Below are positions 46,623 to 52,830 of a stretch of 52,830 bases of DNA, in pieces. Within the stretch, counting starts at the first letter, position 1; each line of letters opens with the position of its first letter. Under the pieces are notes generated by a model. The model did not search any database. It had not been told where the DNA came from and saw only the letters and a program-made list of their open reading frames with translations. This DNA is from Terriglobia bacterium (GTDB lineage: Bacteria; Acidobacteriota; Terriglobia; UBA7540): assembly GCA_030038235.1 (NCBI GenBank), contig JASHPE010000303.1, positions 1 through 52,830 on the forward strand, in the 5' to 3' direction. The translations under genes and the position numbers were made by a program.

Positions 46623-46641
46623 TTCGCGAATTCCAATCGAC

Positions 46642-49038
46642 TCATTGCCCCTGCAAACGAACCACCCAGATGGCGCCGGATTCGAGCCTCTTCTCCAAGA
46701 TCGTCTCGTCCCCGTTCGCCTTGACGGGCACGTCCTGATTGGCCACGACGTCGCGCGCCGCCGCAGCTCTCCAAGGCAGGCGCACAGAGATCGTGGCATC
46801 GGCGGCGTGGCTGCCGTGATTGAAAACGAAAACGAATTGATCGTCGCTGGCGGCAAGGCGCCGCACTTCCAACTCCCCGGTTCCCTCGCCCTGGACGTTC
46901 ACGTCGCGCTCGACGCCGGCCGCTTCGGCCAGCGAAATTAATAGCCTAGCCGTCGAGTCTTCATGCTTTCGCTGGTAGGCAAGCCCCGCAAACGAACCGA
47001 TCAGGATGGCGCGGCCCTTGCCGTAGGATTTTTCGACCATCGCGGCCTTGCCGTCCGGGAAACGCGCGAGGACCCTGGCGCCGGCGAGCGGATCGAGGTC
47101 CTCTTTGAACGCCGCCACGGCGACGGCGTCGCCCGCCTTGAAGCCGGTCAATCCGGCGCCGTCCTCGATCAGCAATTGCGGCTCATCCTCGGGCCGGATG
47201 AGATCTTCGCGCGCCCCGAACACCTGATCCAAGCCGAATCCGGGGATCACGGGGCTCGCAAATCCGCGTTCGTCGTTCCAGGCGAGACGCGCTTCGGCGA
47301 CCACTGTTCCTCCGTCGGCGACATACCGCTTTACGGCATCGCCGACGCGTTCCGAGAGCATCACCGGGTAAGGCAGAAAGAGGATCTTGTACGGTGCGAG
47401 GTGCTGCGAATCGAGCGCCGGGGAGTGGACGAAGTCCACCGGAATCTGCCTCTCGAAAAACGCGCGGTAGATCCCTTCCAGCGAATCGCGCTCGGCATTG
47501 CCGAGGTTCGAGAGCGACGATTGACTGCCGCCCACCAGATACGAGAGCCGGTCATAGAGGATCGCCGCCTGGGCGGTGGCCGGTTGAGCTTGATTGAGCT
47601 GTGCGCCGTTGTGTTCGATCGCCTGCGCCGTGCGGCCGGCCGCCTGGGCGCGATCAGTCAGCGTTCCGTCGAGATCGATCAGACCGTAGCCGTTCGACTC
47701 GAATCCTGAGCTCATCGGGTACCAGGCATAAATGGCGATTTCGCGAGCGCCGTGCGCGATCACCTGCCACATCCAATAGTCTTCGTCGTGCGCTGTCACC
47801 GGATCCACGATGCGCATCCCGGTGGCGCCTTGACCCGCCTGCAGCTCGCCAATCCAGAAGCCCTTGCCGAAGGCGTGACCCGCGGAGCGGGTGAAGTCGA
47901 GTCCGGCGGCCAGCATCCAGTAGGGCCAGGGGCGCGTGGACTCGGCGTGCTTGGGATAAAGCGACGTGCCGAAGAAGTCGGCGCTTGCGGACATCTTCCA
48001 GTCGTCGGGCTCGCCGTATCCATCGGCGGGCGAGGTGAAGAGTCCGGGCGCGGCGGCGTGACTGGTGATCGGGTGCGTGGAATCAGCGCTGCGAATGGCG
48101 TCCACGCGCGTCTTGAGGTCGCCGGCCAGCTTGTCGTCAATGAAGGCGCGCCAGTCCATGTAGTCGGCGTAGGAGAGAATGGTGGAAAAACGCGGCGGCT
48201 CGACCTCGTCCCAGCTCGCGAAGCGGCGATACCACGCGGCGTTGAGCGCGTCGAGCGTTTTGTACTTCTCGCGGAGCCACTGACGGAATCGCGCCTGGCT
48301 GCTCGCGCAGTAGCAGAACTCGGCATCGGGCAGATAGGGGAAATCCGCCCAGTTGATCACGTGCGGTTCGCTCCAGACGTCCCAGCCGTAGAGGGCCGGA
48401 TACTGGTTGGCGCGGCGCGAGAGAGCTTCGAGGAACTTGACGATCTCGGCGCGCACGCCCTCGTGATCGATGCAATAACCGGGAGCGGACTGCGACGTGA
48501 TCACGGCGCCGCTGCGATCGACAAACCGGCCGTCAGGGTAGCGGATGCCCACCCAGTCCGGGGCCGAATCGGTATAGATCTGCACGATCACGCGCAGGCC
48601 ACGCTCCCCGGCCAGTTTCATCAGCAGGTCGAGGTTATCGAAATTGAAAACGCCCGGCTTCGGCTCGGCCGTCGCCCAGTCCACCCAACCCTTGACGGTG
48701 TTGAAGCCCGTGGCCTTGATTTGATCGAGGTCGTGACCCCACTGCGCGGCGCTCCCGGCGTCCAGAGGACTCATCATGGGAGCGCGCGCGGTGCCGCCGC
48801 TGTACCAAACGGCGACGGGAAAGAAATCATCTGCGTTCGCGGGCTCACCATGTCCCTCAGTGTCCTCAGTAGCTCGAAGCTTTTTAACACAGAGGGCACG
48901 GAGGCTCTGCGAACTCTGTGTTAGAGGCTTTTCATCACGGAGTCCACAGAGAACTTCAACACGGCCGCCGCTTAAGACCCCGCCGTGCGAAACCGTAGCG
49001 AGCAACCCGAAAGCAGCCAGGGTCGAAACAAATAACAC
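46642..49038 (-). CDS. Secreted glycoside hydrolase family 42-like beta-galactosidase
   Basis: A 798-residue enzyme. The TIM barrel (about 70-460) includes FNTVKGWVDWATAEPKPG, the acid/base region LYGWDVWSEPHVINWADF (Glu near 224) and the nucleophile region GFWIGELQAGQG (Glu near 398). A trimerisation-like domain with YLVGGSQSSL and a C-terminal beta domain follow. It probably releases galactose or a related sugar from oligosaccharides. The first ~25 residues from GTG 49038 (LFVSTLAAFGLLATVSHGG) look like a signal peptide, but residues ~30-63 are encoded by a dispersed genomic repeat (see 48850-48955), so the N-terminus may differ from what was ancestral. No clear ribosome binding site. It follows the SIS gene by 39 bases. 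Confidence 0.88.
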   Translation of the reverse strand: MLFVSTLAAFGLLATVSHGGVLSGGRVEVLCGLRDEKPLTQSSQSLRALCVKKLRATEDTEGHGEPANADDFFPVAVWYSGGTARAPMMSPLDAGSAAQWGHDLDQIKATGFNTVKGWVDWATAEPKPGVFNFDNLDLLMKLAGERGLRVIVQIYTDSAPDWVGIRYPDGRFVDRSGAVITSQSAPGYCIDHEGVRAEIVKFLEALSRRANQYPALYGWDVWSEPHVINWADFPYLPDAEFCYCASSQARFRQWLREKYKTLDALNAAWYRRFASWDEVEPPRFSTILSYADYMDWRAFIDDKLAGDLKTRVDAIRSADSTHPITSHAAAPGLFTSPADGYGEPDDWKMSASADFFGTSLYPKHAESTRPWPYWMLAAGLDFTRSAGHAFGKGFWIGELQAGQGATGMRIVDPVTAHDEDYWMWQVIAHGAREIAIYAWYPMSSGFESNGYGLIDLDGTLTDRAQAAGRTAQAIEHNGAQLNQAQPATAQAAILYDRLSYLVGGSQSSLSNLGNAERDSLEGIYRAFFERQIPVDFVHSPALDSQHLAPYKILFLPYPVMLSERVGDAVKRYVADGGTVVAEARLAWNDERGFASPVIPGFGLDQVFGAREDLIRPEDEPQLLIEDGAGLTGFKAGDAVAVAAFKEDLDPLAGARVLARFPDGKAAMVEKSYGKGRAILIGSFAGLAYQRKHEDSTARLLISLAEAAGVERDVNVQGEGTGELEVRRLAASDDQFVFVFNHGSHAADATISVRLPWRAAAARDVVANQDVPVKANGDETILEKRLESGAIWVVRLQGQ
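48850..48955. repeat. Dispersed CACAGAGG-type repeat inside the GH42 gene
   Basis: The stretch contains TGTCCCTCAGTGTCCTCAGT, AGCTTTTTAACACAGAGGGC, GAACTCTGTGTTAGAGGC and ATCACGGAGTCCACAGAG. Such CTCTGTG/CACAGAG words are a widespread type of intergenic repeat in several phyla and normally non-coding. Here the block is in frame with the hydrolase and lies between its signal peptide and catalytic barrel. Confidence 0.75.
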
Positions 49039-49077
49039 GTTTCTGGCGGCAGCGCGAAAGTATCCCGGCGACAGGGG

Positions 49078-49833
49078 TCACCTCCGGTTCTGAATCATGC
49101 GTTCGTATTCCTCGAATACGCGTTGATTGTGATCTGCCGGCAGGCCGACGTTGGGTGACACGAAGGTGGCGGGCTTGGCGCCGCTGCGGACCAGTCGCGC
49201 GCCGGTTTCAGCCACCAGCGCCATGGCGATCGCGACCGCCGCTACCGTCGAGCCCGCCGCGAACTTCTCGCGGATACCCTCCAGGCCGACGAGAGCGTCT
49301 TCGGGCGGCACGCAATTATCAATGGCGATAGTGGAAGCGTCAGCCAGCTTCTTGCCGCTCGAGTGCGTCGCCTGGGCTTGACGATTCTGATGCGAGGAAA
49401 CTGAGACTACCGTCAGCCCCTTCTTCGCTATCTCGATCGCCATCTCCACCGGCGCCGCGTTTAATCCGCCATGCGAAAAGATCAGGATGGAATCGCGCGA
49501 TTCCATCTGGTAGCTTTGAAGGAGAACTGCTACGTAGCCCTCGCGACGTTCCAGCCACAACAACTCACGCGCGCCGCCCGGTCCGACCACGTTGAACCAC
49601 ATCAGGCGCGGATCGTAGATGGGCTGGAATCCCACGAAGCTGCCGTAGCGCGGGAAAATGTCGAGCACGGGGATCACAGAATGCCCGCTGCCGAAAAGAT
49701 ACACCCGGCCACCGGACTGAATCGAGCGGGCAAACGCGTCCGCAGCGGCTTCGATCTTGTCTTTCTGCGTTCGCCGAATCGTGGCGATAATCTCCGCAAC
49801 CCGACTCAAATAATCTTCGGCCATCGATTTCAC
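49078..49833 (-). CDS. SIS-domain sugar isomerase/phosphosugar-binding protein (UPF0309-like)
   Basis: A 251-residue protein made almost wholly of a sugar isomerase (SIS) domain. Sugar-phosphate loops are visible in GGRVYLFGSGHSVIPVLDI and DSILIFSHGGLNAAPVEMA, followed by GLTVVSVSSHQNR. The C-terminal end reads SPNVGLPADHNQRVFEEYE. Relatives bind or isomerise phosphosugars in amino-sugar metabolism. The start is GTG 49833 (four bases after AGGAG) or ATG 49824. It precedes the GH42 gene by 39 bases and comEC follows that by 19, so the three may share one transcript, with a sugar-use logic for the first two. Confidence 0.9.
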   Translation of the reverse strand: MKSMAEDYLSRVAEIIATIRRTQKDKIEAAADAFARSIQSGGRVYLFGSGHSVIPVLDIFPRYGSFVGFQPIYDPRLMWFNVVGPGGARELLWLERREGYVAVLLQSYQMESRDSILIFSHGGLNAAPVEMAIEIAKKGLTVVSVSSHQNRQAQATHSSGKKLADASTIAIDNCVPPEDALVGLEGIREKFAAGSTVAAVAIAMALVAETGARLVRSGAKPATFVSPNVGLPADHNQRVFEEYERMIQNRR

Positions 49834-49987
49834 AAGGCTCCTCTCGCATCACGGCCCGTTTGCGCCCACGGCCCTCTGCCGCATCTTCGTTACGGTAGCA
49901 CAAGCTAACCTTTCCGTTCTTGACCGGTCCACACGGGTTGACGATGCCTAAACAGACGCCCGGACCACGTTGTAATGCTCGCGTGCT

Positions 49988-50596
49988 CTACTTCGGTGCC
50001 GGGGTTCCGAGGTCCTTTAGATAGGAGGGGGAAAGGGTGCCCTTCTGCCTGGCGATGGGCAGCAGGGTGGGATAGAACTGGACGAACGTGGTGTCCACAG
50101 CCGCGTGCGCGGCGTGGCAGGAATAACAGTCAGCGGACGGCGGAAACAATTTGCCGGTCCGGGTGTTGTCGAAATCAAAGAAAGCCCACTTGCCCGGAAA
50201 GCGGGCCTCGTCCTTCACATGCACCTCTAAGCCCATCACCGCCGTGCCCTGATAATCCCCTTTTTGGTTAATCGAGCCTTTGCCCTCCGCATCGCGGACT
50301 TCAAGCACGAATATGGTTTGGTCCGGCCAGGAGCCTGTCTCCACGAATGCCTTGTATGCCTCCGGATTGACGAAGACATTGTCGAACATATGGTGGTCCG
50401 CCGGCATCGCCGGGTTGTAGCTCATGTCAAACCCCGTGCTCAGGTAAACCCATTCCCGATAGTGCTCGGGAAAATTGAGGTGAGCGTCACTGGCACTGGC
50501 CGGGACCGAACGCCCCGCAGGCCCGTATTGACCAAAGGCCATCGTGGAAGACAGGAGCATCGCACCGACCGTCGCGATTTTCATGCTCGTAATCAT
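49988..50596 (-). CDS. Cytochrome P460-family haem protein
   Basis: A 202-residue exported haem protein. The signal peptide is at about 1-23 (KIATVGAMLLSSTMAFG). The P460-like fold includes FPEHYREWVYLSTGFDMSYN and ADHHMFDNVFVNPEAYKAF. The haem c site CYSCH is at 157-161, followed by HAAVDTTFVQFYPTLL, as in the family. Relatives oxidise hydroxylamine or handle NO; the Lys cross-link of true P460 cannot be judged by eye. The start is ATG 50596, with ATG 50584 also possible. Divergent from SMP-30; the intergenic region holds a promoter candidate for the latter. Confidence 0.88.
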   Translation of the reverse strand: MITSMKIATVGAMLLSSTMAFGQYGPAGRSVPASASDAHLNFPEHYREWVYLSTGFDMSYNPAMPADHHMFDNVFVNPEAYKAFVETGSWPDQTIFVLEVRDAEGKGSINQKGDYQGTAVMGLEVHVKDEARFPGKWAFFDFDNTRTGKLFPPSADCYSCHAAHAAVDTTFVQFYPTLLPIARQKGTLSPSYLKDLGTPAPK

Positions 50597-50619
50597 GCGT
50601 GCAGTATGGCATAGGGTCC

Positions 50620-50647
50620 TTGGGATGGCCACCCGCGACGATATAAA
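50620..50647 (+). promoter_or_regulatory. Candidate promoter for the SMP-30 gene
   Basis: TTGGGA (50620-50625) and TATAAA (50642-50647) are 16 bases apart in the short region between divergent genes. TACAAT at 50649-50654 is an alternative -10. A ribosome binding site, GAGGAGGATT, follows at about 50670-50679, just before the ATG. Confidence 0.4.
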
Positions 50648-50683
50648 ATACAATATCCCCGCTACCCACGAGGAGGATTCACG

Positions 50684-51574
50684 ATGCCGGAGTTCACGAC
50701 CCTCGTCAGCGGCCTGTCATTCACCGAGGGTCCCCGATGGCACGAGGGGCGCCTCTACGTTTCCGACTTCTATACCCACCGCGTCCTCGCCGTGGATATG
50801 GACGGCTCCACAGAGACATTTGCTCACGTGCCCCAGCAACCCTCGGGGCTTGGATTCCTGGCCGACGGCCGCATGTTGATCGTGTCCATGCGTGACCGCA
50901 AGGTCCTGCGGCGCGAGGCTGACGGTTTGCTCGTCGAACACGCCGATTTGTCCGGCCTGGCCCCGTGGCACTTGAACGACATGCTGGTCTGCCCCGACGG
51001 CCGGGCCTGGGCAGGCAATTTCGGATTCGACCTCATGGGCGGCGCCCAGGGCCGTACCACCGTGCTCATCTCGGTGGAACCTGATGGCACGGCCAAAGTG
51101 GCGGCCGACGGGCTGGGCTTCCCCAATGGCATGGTGCTCACCCCCGACGGCGGCACACTGATCGTGGCCGAATCCATGATGAACCGGCTTAGCGCCTTCA
51201 CCGTTACCTCGGGTTCGTTGGGCAAACGTCGGACGTGGGCTGCCTTCGGCGATCCACCCACCTCGAACGATGCCGGCGAAGCACTCAAGCAAGTGGACGT
51301 GGCGCCTGACGGGATCTGTCTTGACGCAGAAGGCGCGGTGTGGGTGGCCGACGCCATGCACGGGCGGCTGCTGCGGGCGGCCGAAGGTGGGCGCATCATC
51401 GAGCAACGCCAGACCGATGGAGTCGGTGTATTCGCTTGCATGTTGGGGGGAGACGACGGCCGCACGCTATTCGCCTGTGTCGCGCCTACCTTCCACGAGG
51501 CCGAGGCTTCAGCGAACCATCGTGCTTCGATCATCATGACAAGGGTCGAAGTGCCCCACGCCGGATTGCCCTAG
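50684..51574 (+). CDS. SMP-30/gluconolactonase-family lactone hydrolase
   Basis: A 296-residue six-bladed propeller enzyme, probably hydrolysing a sugar lactone with a divalent metal. Family positions are recognisable: Glu in FTEGPRWHEGRLYVSDF, Asn in WHLNDMLVCPDG, Asn in FPNGMVLTPDG and Asp in PDGICLDAEGAVWVADA. The blades repeat regularly. There is no signal peptide, so it is cytoplasmic. ATG 50684 has an excellent ribosome binding site, GAGGAGGATTC. It is intact and stands alone, followed by a short gap and a tiny ORF. Confidence 0.93.
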   Translation: MPEFTTLVSGLSFTEGPRWHEGRLYVSDFYTHRVLAVDMDGSTETFAHVPQQPSGLGFLADGRMLIVSMRDRKVLRREADGLLVEHADLSGLAPWHLNDMLVCPDGRAWAGNFGFDLMGGAQGRTTVLISVEPDGTAKVAADGLGFPNGMVLTPDGGTLIVAESMMNRLSAFTVTSGSLGKRRTWAAFGDPPTSNDAGEALKQVDVAPDGICLDAEGAVWVADAMHGRLLRAAEGGRIIEQRQTDGVGVFACMLGGDDGRTLFACVAPTFHEAEASANHRASIIMTRVEVPHAGLP

Positions 51575-51590
51575 CTAAAGAGGGTGAACA

Positions 51591-51650
51591 TGAATAGCGC
51601 TGCTGGACACGGCCGGTCGACATGGGTTCTGCTGGCCGGTGCGGGGTGAC
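51591..51650 (+). other. Tiny ORF with good ribosome binding site
   Basis: ATG 51591 is preceded by AGAGGGTGA and opens 19 codons (MNSAAGHGRSTWVLLAGAG) before TGA. The strong initiation site and short reading frame could be a leader peptide for the PIG-L gene 40 bases downstream, or the start of a gene lost by deletion. There is no homology to judge by. Confidence 0.25.
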
Positions 51651-51689
51651 GCGCCAAGCATCCGGGGGCGCGGGAATCGGAAGCCTGAC

Positions 51690-52553
51690 ATGGACAACGC
51701 GACGCGTCGAAACTTCCTTAAGGACCTCGGCCTCGGAGCCGCGGCCCTGTCGGTTGCCGGTGAGGGCGGCCGGGCGGGTGAAATCGGCCAATCGGTTCAA
51801 GCGGGCCAGGCAGGCCAGATGCCCGGCCGGCCCGCGACGGGCGAGTCAGCGGGCGAGGCTGCGCGGCCCGTGAATATCATGGCGATCGCCGCGCATCCGG
51901 GCGACGCGTTCTTCGCCATGGGCGCTGCCGTGGCGGTGCAGACGCATCTCGGAGGCCGGGGCGCTTTCCTGAGCCTGTCGCTCGGCGAAAAGGGCTCCGC
52001 CACCATCCCGCCGGCGAGATATGGTCAGATGCAGCGTGAGGCGTCCGAACGCGCAGCGCAAACGCTCGGAGCGCGCGCTCTGTTTCTCGATTATCCCGAC
52101 GGCGAGATTCCGGTGAACGACGAAGCGAAGTTCGCGGTGTGCGACGCGATCCGCGAGCACAAGCCCGGCGTTATCGTGACCCACTGGCGGGGAAGCTGGC
52201 ACAAAGATCATCAGGCCTGCTATGCGATCGCGAATGACGCCATATTCTACGCCGGATTGCCCGCCATCGCCCGTAATGCGCCCGCTCACAACGTGGGCCA
52301 GCGCTTCTTCGCGGACAACTGGGAAGACGCGACGGGTTTCGTGGCGGACACTTATCTCGACGTCGGCGGCGTCTTCGACCGCTGGATCGAGGCTTGCGCC
52401 GCGTTCCCCATGTGGCGCGGCGAAAACGGCTTCCGGTACGACGATTACTACATCAGCCTCGGCGTAGCGCGCGGCTGCCTGAGTGGATTCGAGCGCGCCA
52501 TCGCGCTGATGTCGGCTCCCGACCAACTCACGCGGCGACTGCACTCGCTCTGA
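51690..52553 (+). CDS. Tat-exported PIG-L/LmbE deacetylase-like protein with altered active site
   Basis: A 287-residue protein of the LmbE fold. A Tat signal opens it (TRRNFLKDLGLGAAALSVAG). A Gly/Gln/Ala-rich linker follows to about residue 60. The metal loop reads IAAHPGDAFFAMGAA in place of the canonical A-H-P-D-D-E. The first Asp (general base in MshB-like enzymes) is Gly and the Glu is Ala, while the zinc-ligand His and second Asp remain. The second zinc His is in SWHKDHQACY. A related HPGD subgroup may exist. Substrate could be an N-acetyl sugar. ATG 51690 is chosen because it begins the Tat signal; the ribosome binding site is weak (CGGAAG). Confidence 0.85.
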   Translation: MDNATRRNFLKDLGLGAAALSVAGEGGRAGEIGQSVQAGQAGQMPGRPATGESAGEAARPVNIMAIAAHPGDAFFAMGAAVAVQTHLGGRGAFLSLSLGEKGSATIPPARYGQMQREASERAAQTLGARALFLDYPDGEIPVNDEAKFAVCDAIREHKPGVIVTHWRGSWHKDHQACYAIANDAIFYAGLPAIARNAPAHNVGQRFFADNWEDATGFVADTYLDVGGVFDRWIEACAAFPMWRGENGFRYDDYYISLGVARGCLSGFERAIALMSAPDQLTRRLHSL

Positions 52554-52568
52554 GACGGGGAATCAAAA

Positions 52569-52830
52569 ATGTTGCGTCTGACGGTCCGTGTTCTCGAAGG
52601 TGTTGCCGTCCTGGTTGCGGCCCTGGCTTTCGTCGGGCAGCCCCGTGTGACCACGGCTTCGGACTGGCCCACATATGGGCACGATCCGCAGCGCAGCGGC
52701 TGGGCCGCGGACGAGACCACGCTGACGCCGGCGAATGTCGCCAATCTCACCCTGAAGTGGAAGGTGAAGCTCAAGAATGAGCCACTTTCACTGACCGCGT
52801 TGACGGCGCCGATCATATCGGATCACGTCC
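52569..52830 (+). CDS. Exported PQQ-like beta-propeller protein, N-terminal part
   Basis: ATG 52569 opens a signal peptide (VRVLEGVAVLVAALAFVG) and then DWPTYGHDPQRSGWAADE and LTLKWKVKLK. These are typical first blades of exported PQQ-binding/BamB-like propellers. The frame runs off the window at 52830. It lies 15 bases after the PIG-L gene on the same strand, so the two are probably co-transcribed. Whether it is a quinoprotein dehydrogenase or a scaffold cannot be told from this part. Confidence 0.8.
   Translation, partial: MLRLTVRVLEGVAVLVAALAFVGQPRVTTASDWPTYGHDPQRSGWAADETTLTPANVANLTLKWKVKLKNEPLSLTALTAPIISDHV

Noticed and set aside
46623..46856. Upstream extension of comEC
   Set aside because: It overlaps the GH42 gene end and reads as Arg/Pro-rich shadow text; ATG 46622 starts the membrane protein.

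Overview
The window is high-GC bacterial DNA that most resembles an acidobacterium of the Solibacter/Bryobacter kind. This placement is an inference from gene content. Supporting it are an ADOP-type permease preceded by the end of a PadR regulator, a decayed propeller sensor kinase, many Tat-exported enzymes, an ABC/lut/PASTA neighbourhood, and abundant palindromic and simple-sequence intergenic repeats. No rRNA, tRNA, CRISPR array or prophage was seen.

Layout. 1-2789: end of a PadR regulator and an ADOP permease. 3516-4883: an exported one-haem CxxCH protein that looks like an outer-membrane barrel. 5073-6978: a decayed patch with a truncated unknown gene, a sensor kinase with several frameshifts and an internal deletion, and the ten-codon stub of its response regulator. 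7294-13522: aspS, a transposase (RAYT) remnant with REP-like hairpins, mutL, a secreted repeat protein and cmk. 13583-21247 (minus strand): rho, lon, clpX, clpP and tig, read tig to rho, the classic chaperone/protease cluster. 21248-22326 has no gene but a good promoter. 22327-25842: an exported FG-GAP protein and a Tat-exported Gfo/Idh/MocA oxidoreductase. 25949-27462: a redoxin and a DsbD-N-like protein. 27588-30828: lutA-lutB-fumarylacetoacetase-like operon. 30861-33855: a PASTA protein and an ABC-2 exporter. 34317-36947: trxB, proline dehydrogenase and an HExxH protein. 37166-43174: a Tat-exported vanadium haloperoxidase-like enzyme, an MFS carrier and a two-subunit molybdenum hydroxylase. 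43175-43918: a repeat locus. 43914-49833 (minus): SIS sugar isomerase-like protein, GH42 glycosidase and comEC. 49988-52830: cytochrome P460, SMP-30 lactonase, a PIG-L deacetylase-like protein and the start of a PQQ beta-propeller protein.

Working together: tig/clpPX/lon is a protein-quality-control unit; redoxin/DsbD-N and trxB serve thiol redox; lutAB, proline dehydrogenase, the molybdenum hydroxylase, GH42/SIS and SMP-30 suggest use of organic acids, amino acids and sugars. The most unusual parts are the 159-bp tandem repeat beside a 48-bp-arm palindrome (43367-43918), ComEC with a metal-site-less C-terminal domain, a genomic repeat read in frame inside the GH42 gene, and the frozen decay of the sensor kinase and RAYT. 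I did not find a clear new multi-gene defence or signalling system; the repeat locus is the best candidate for something undescribed.
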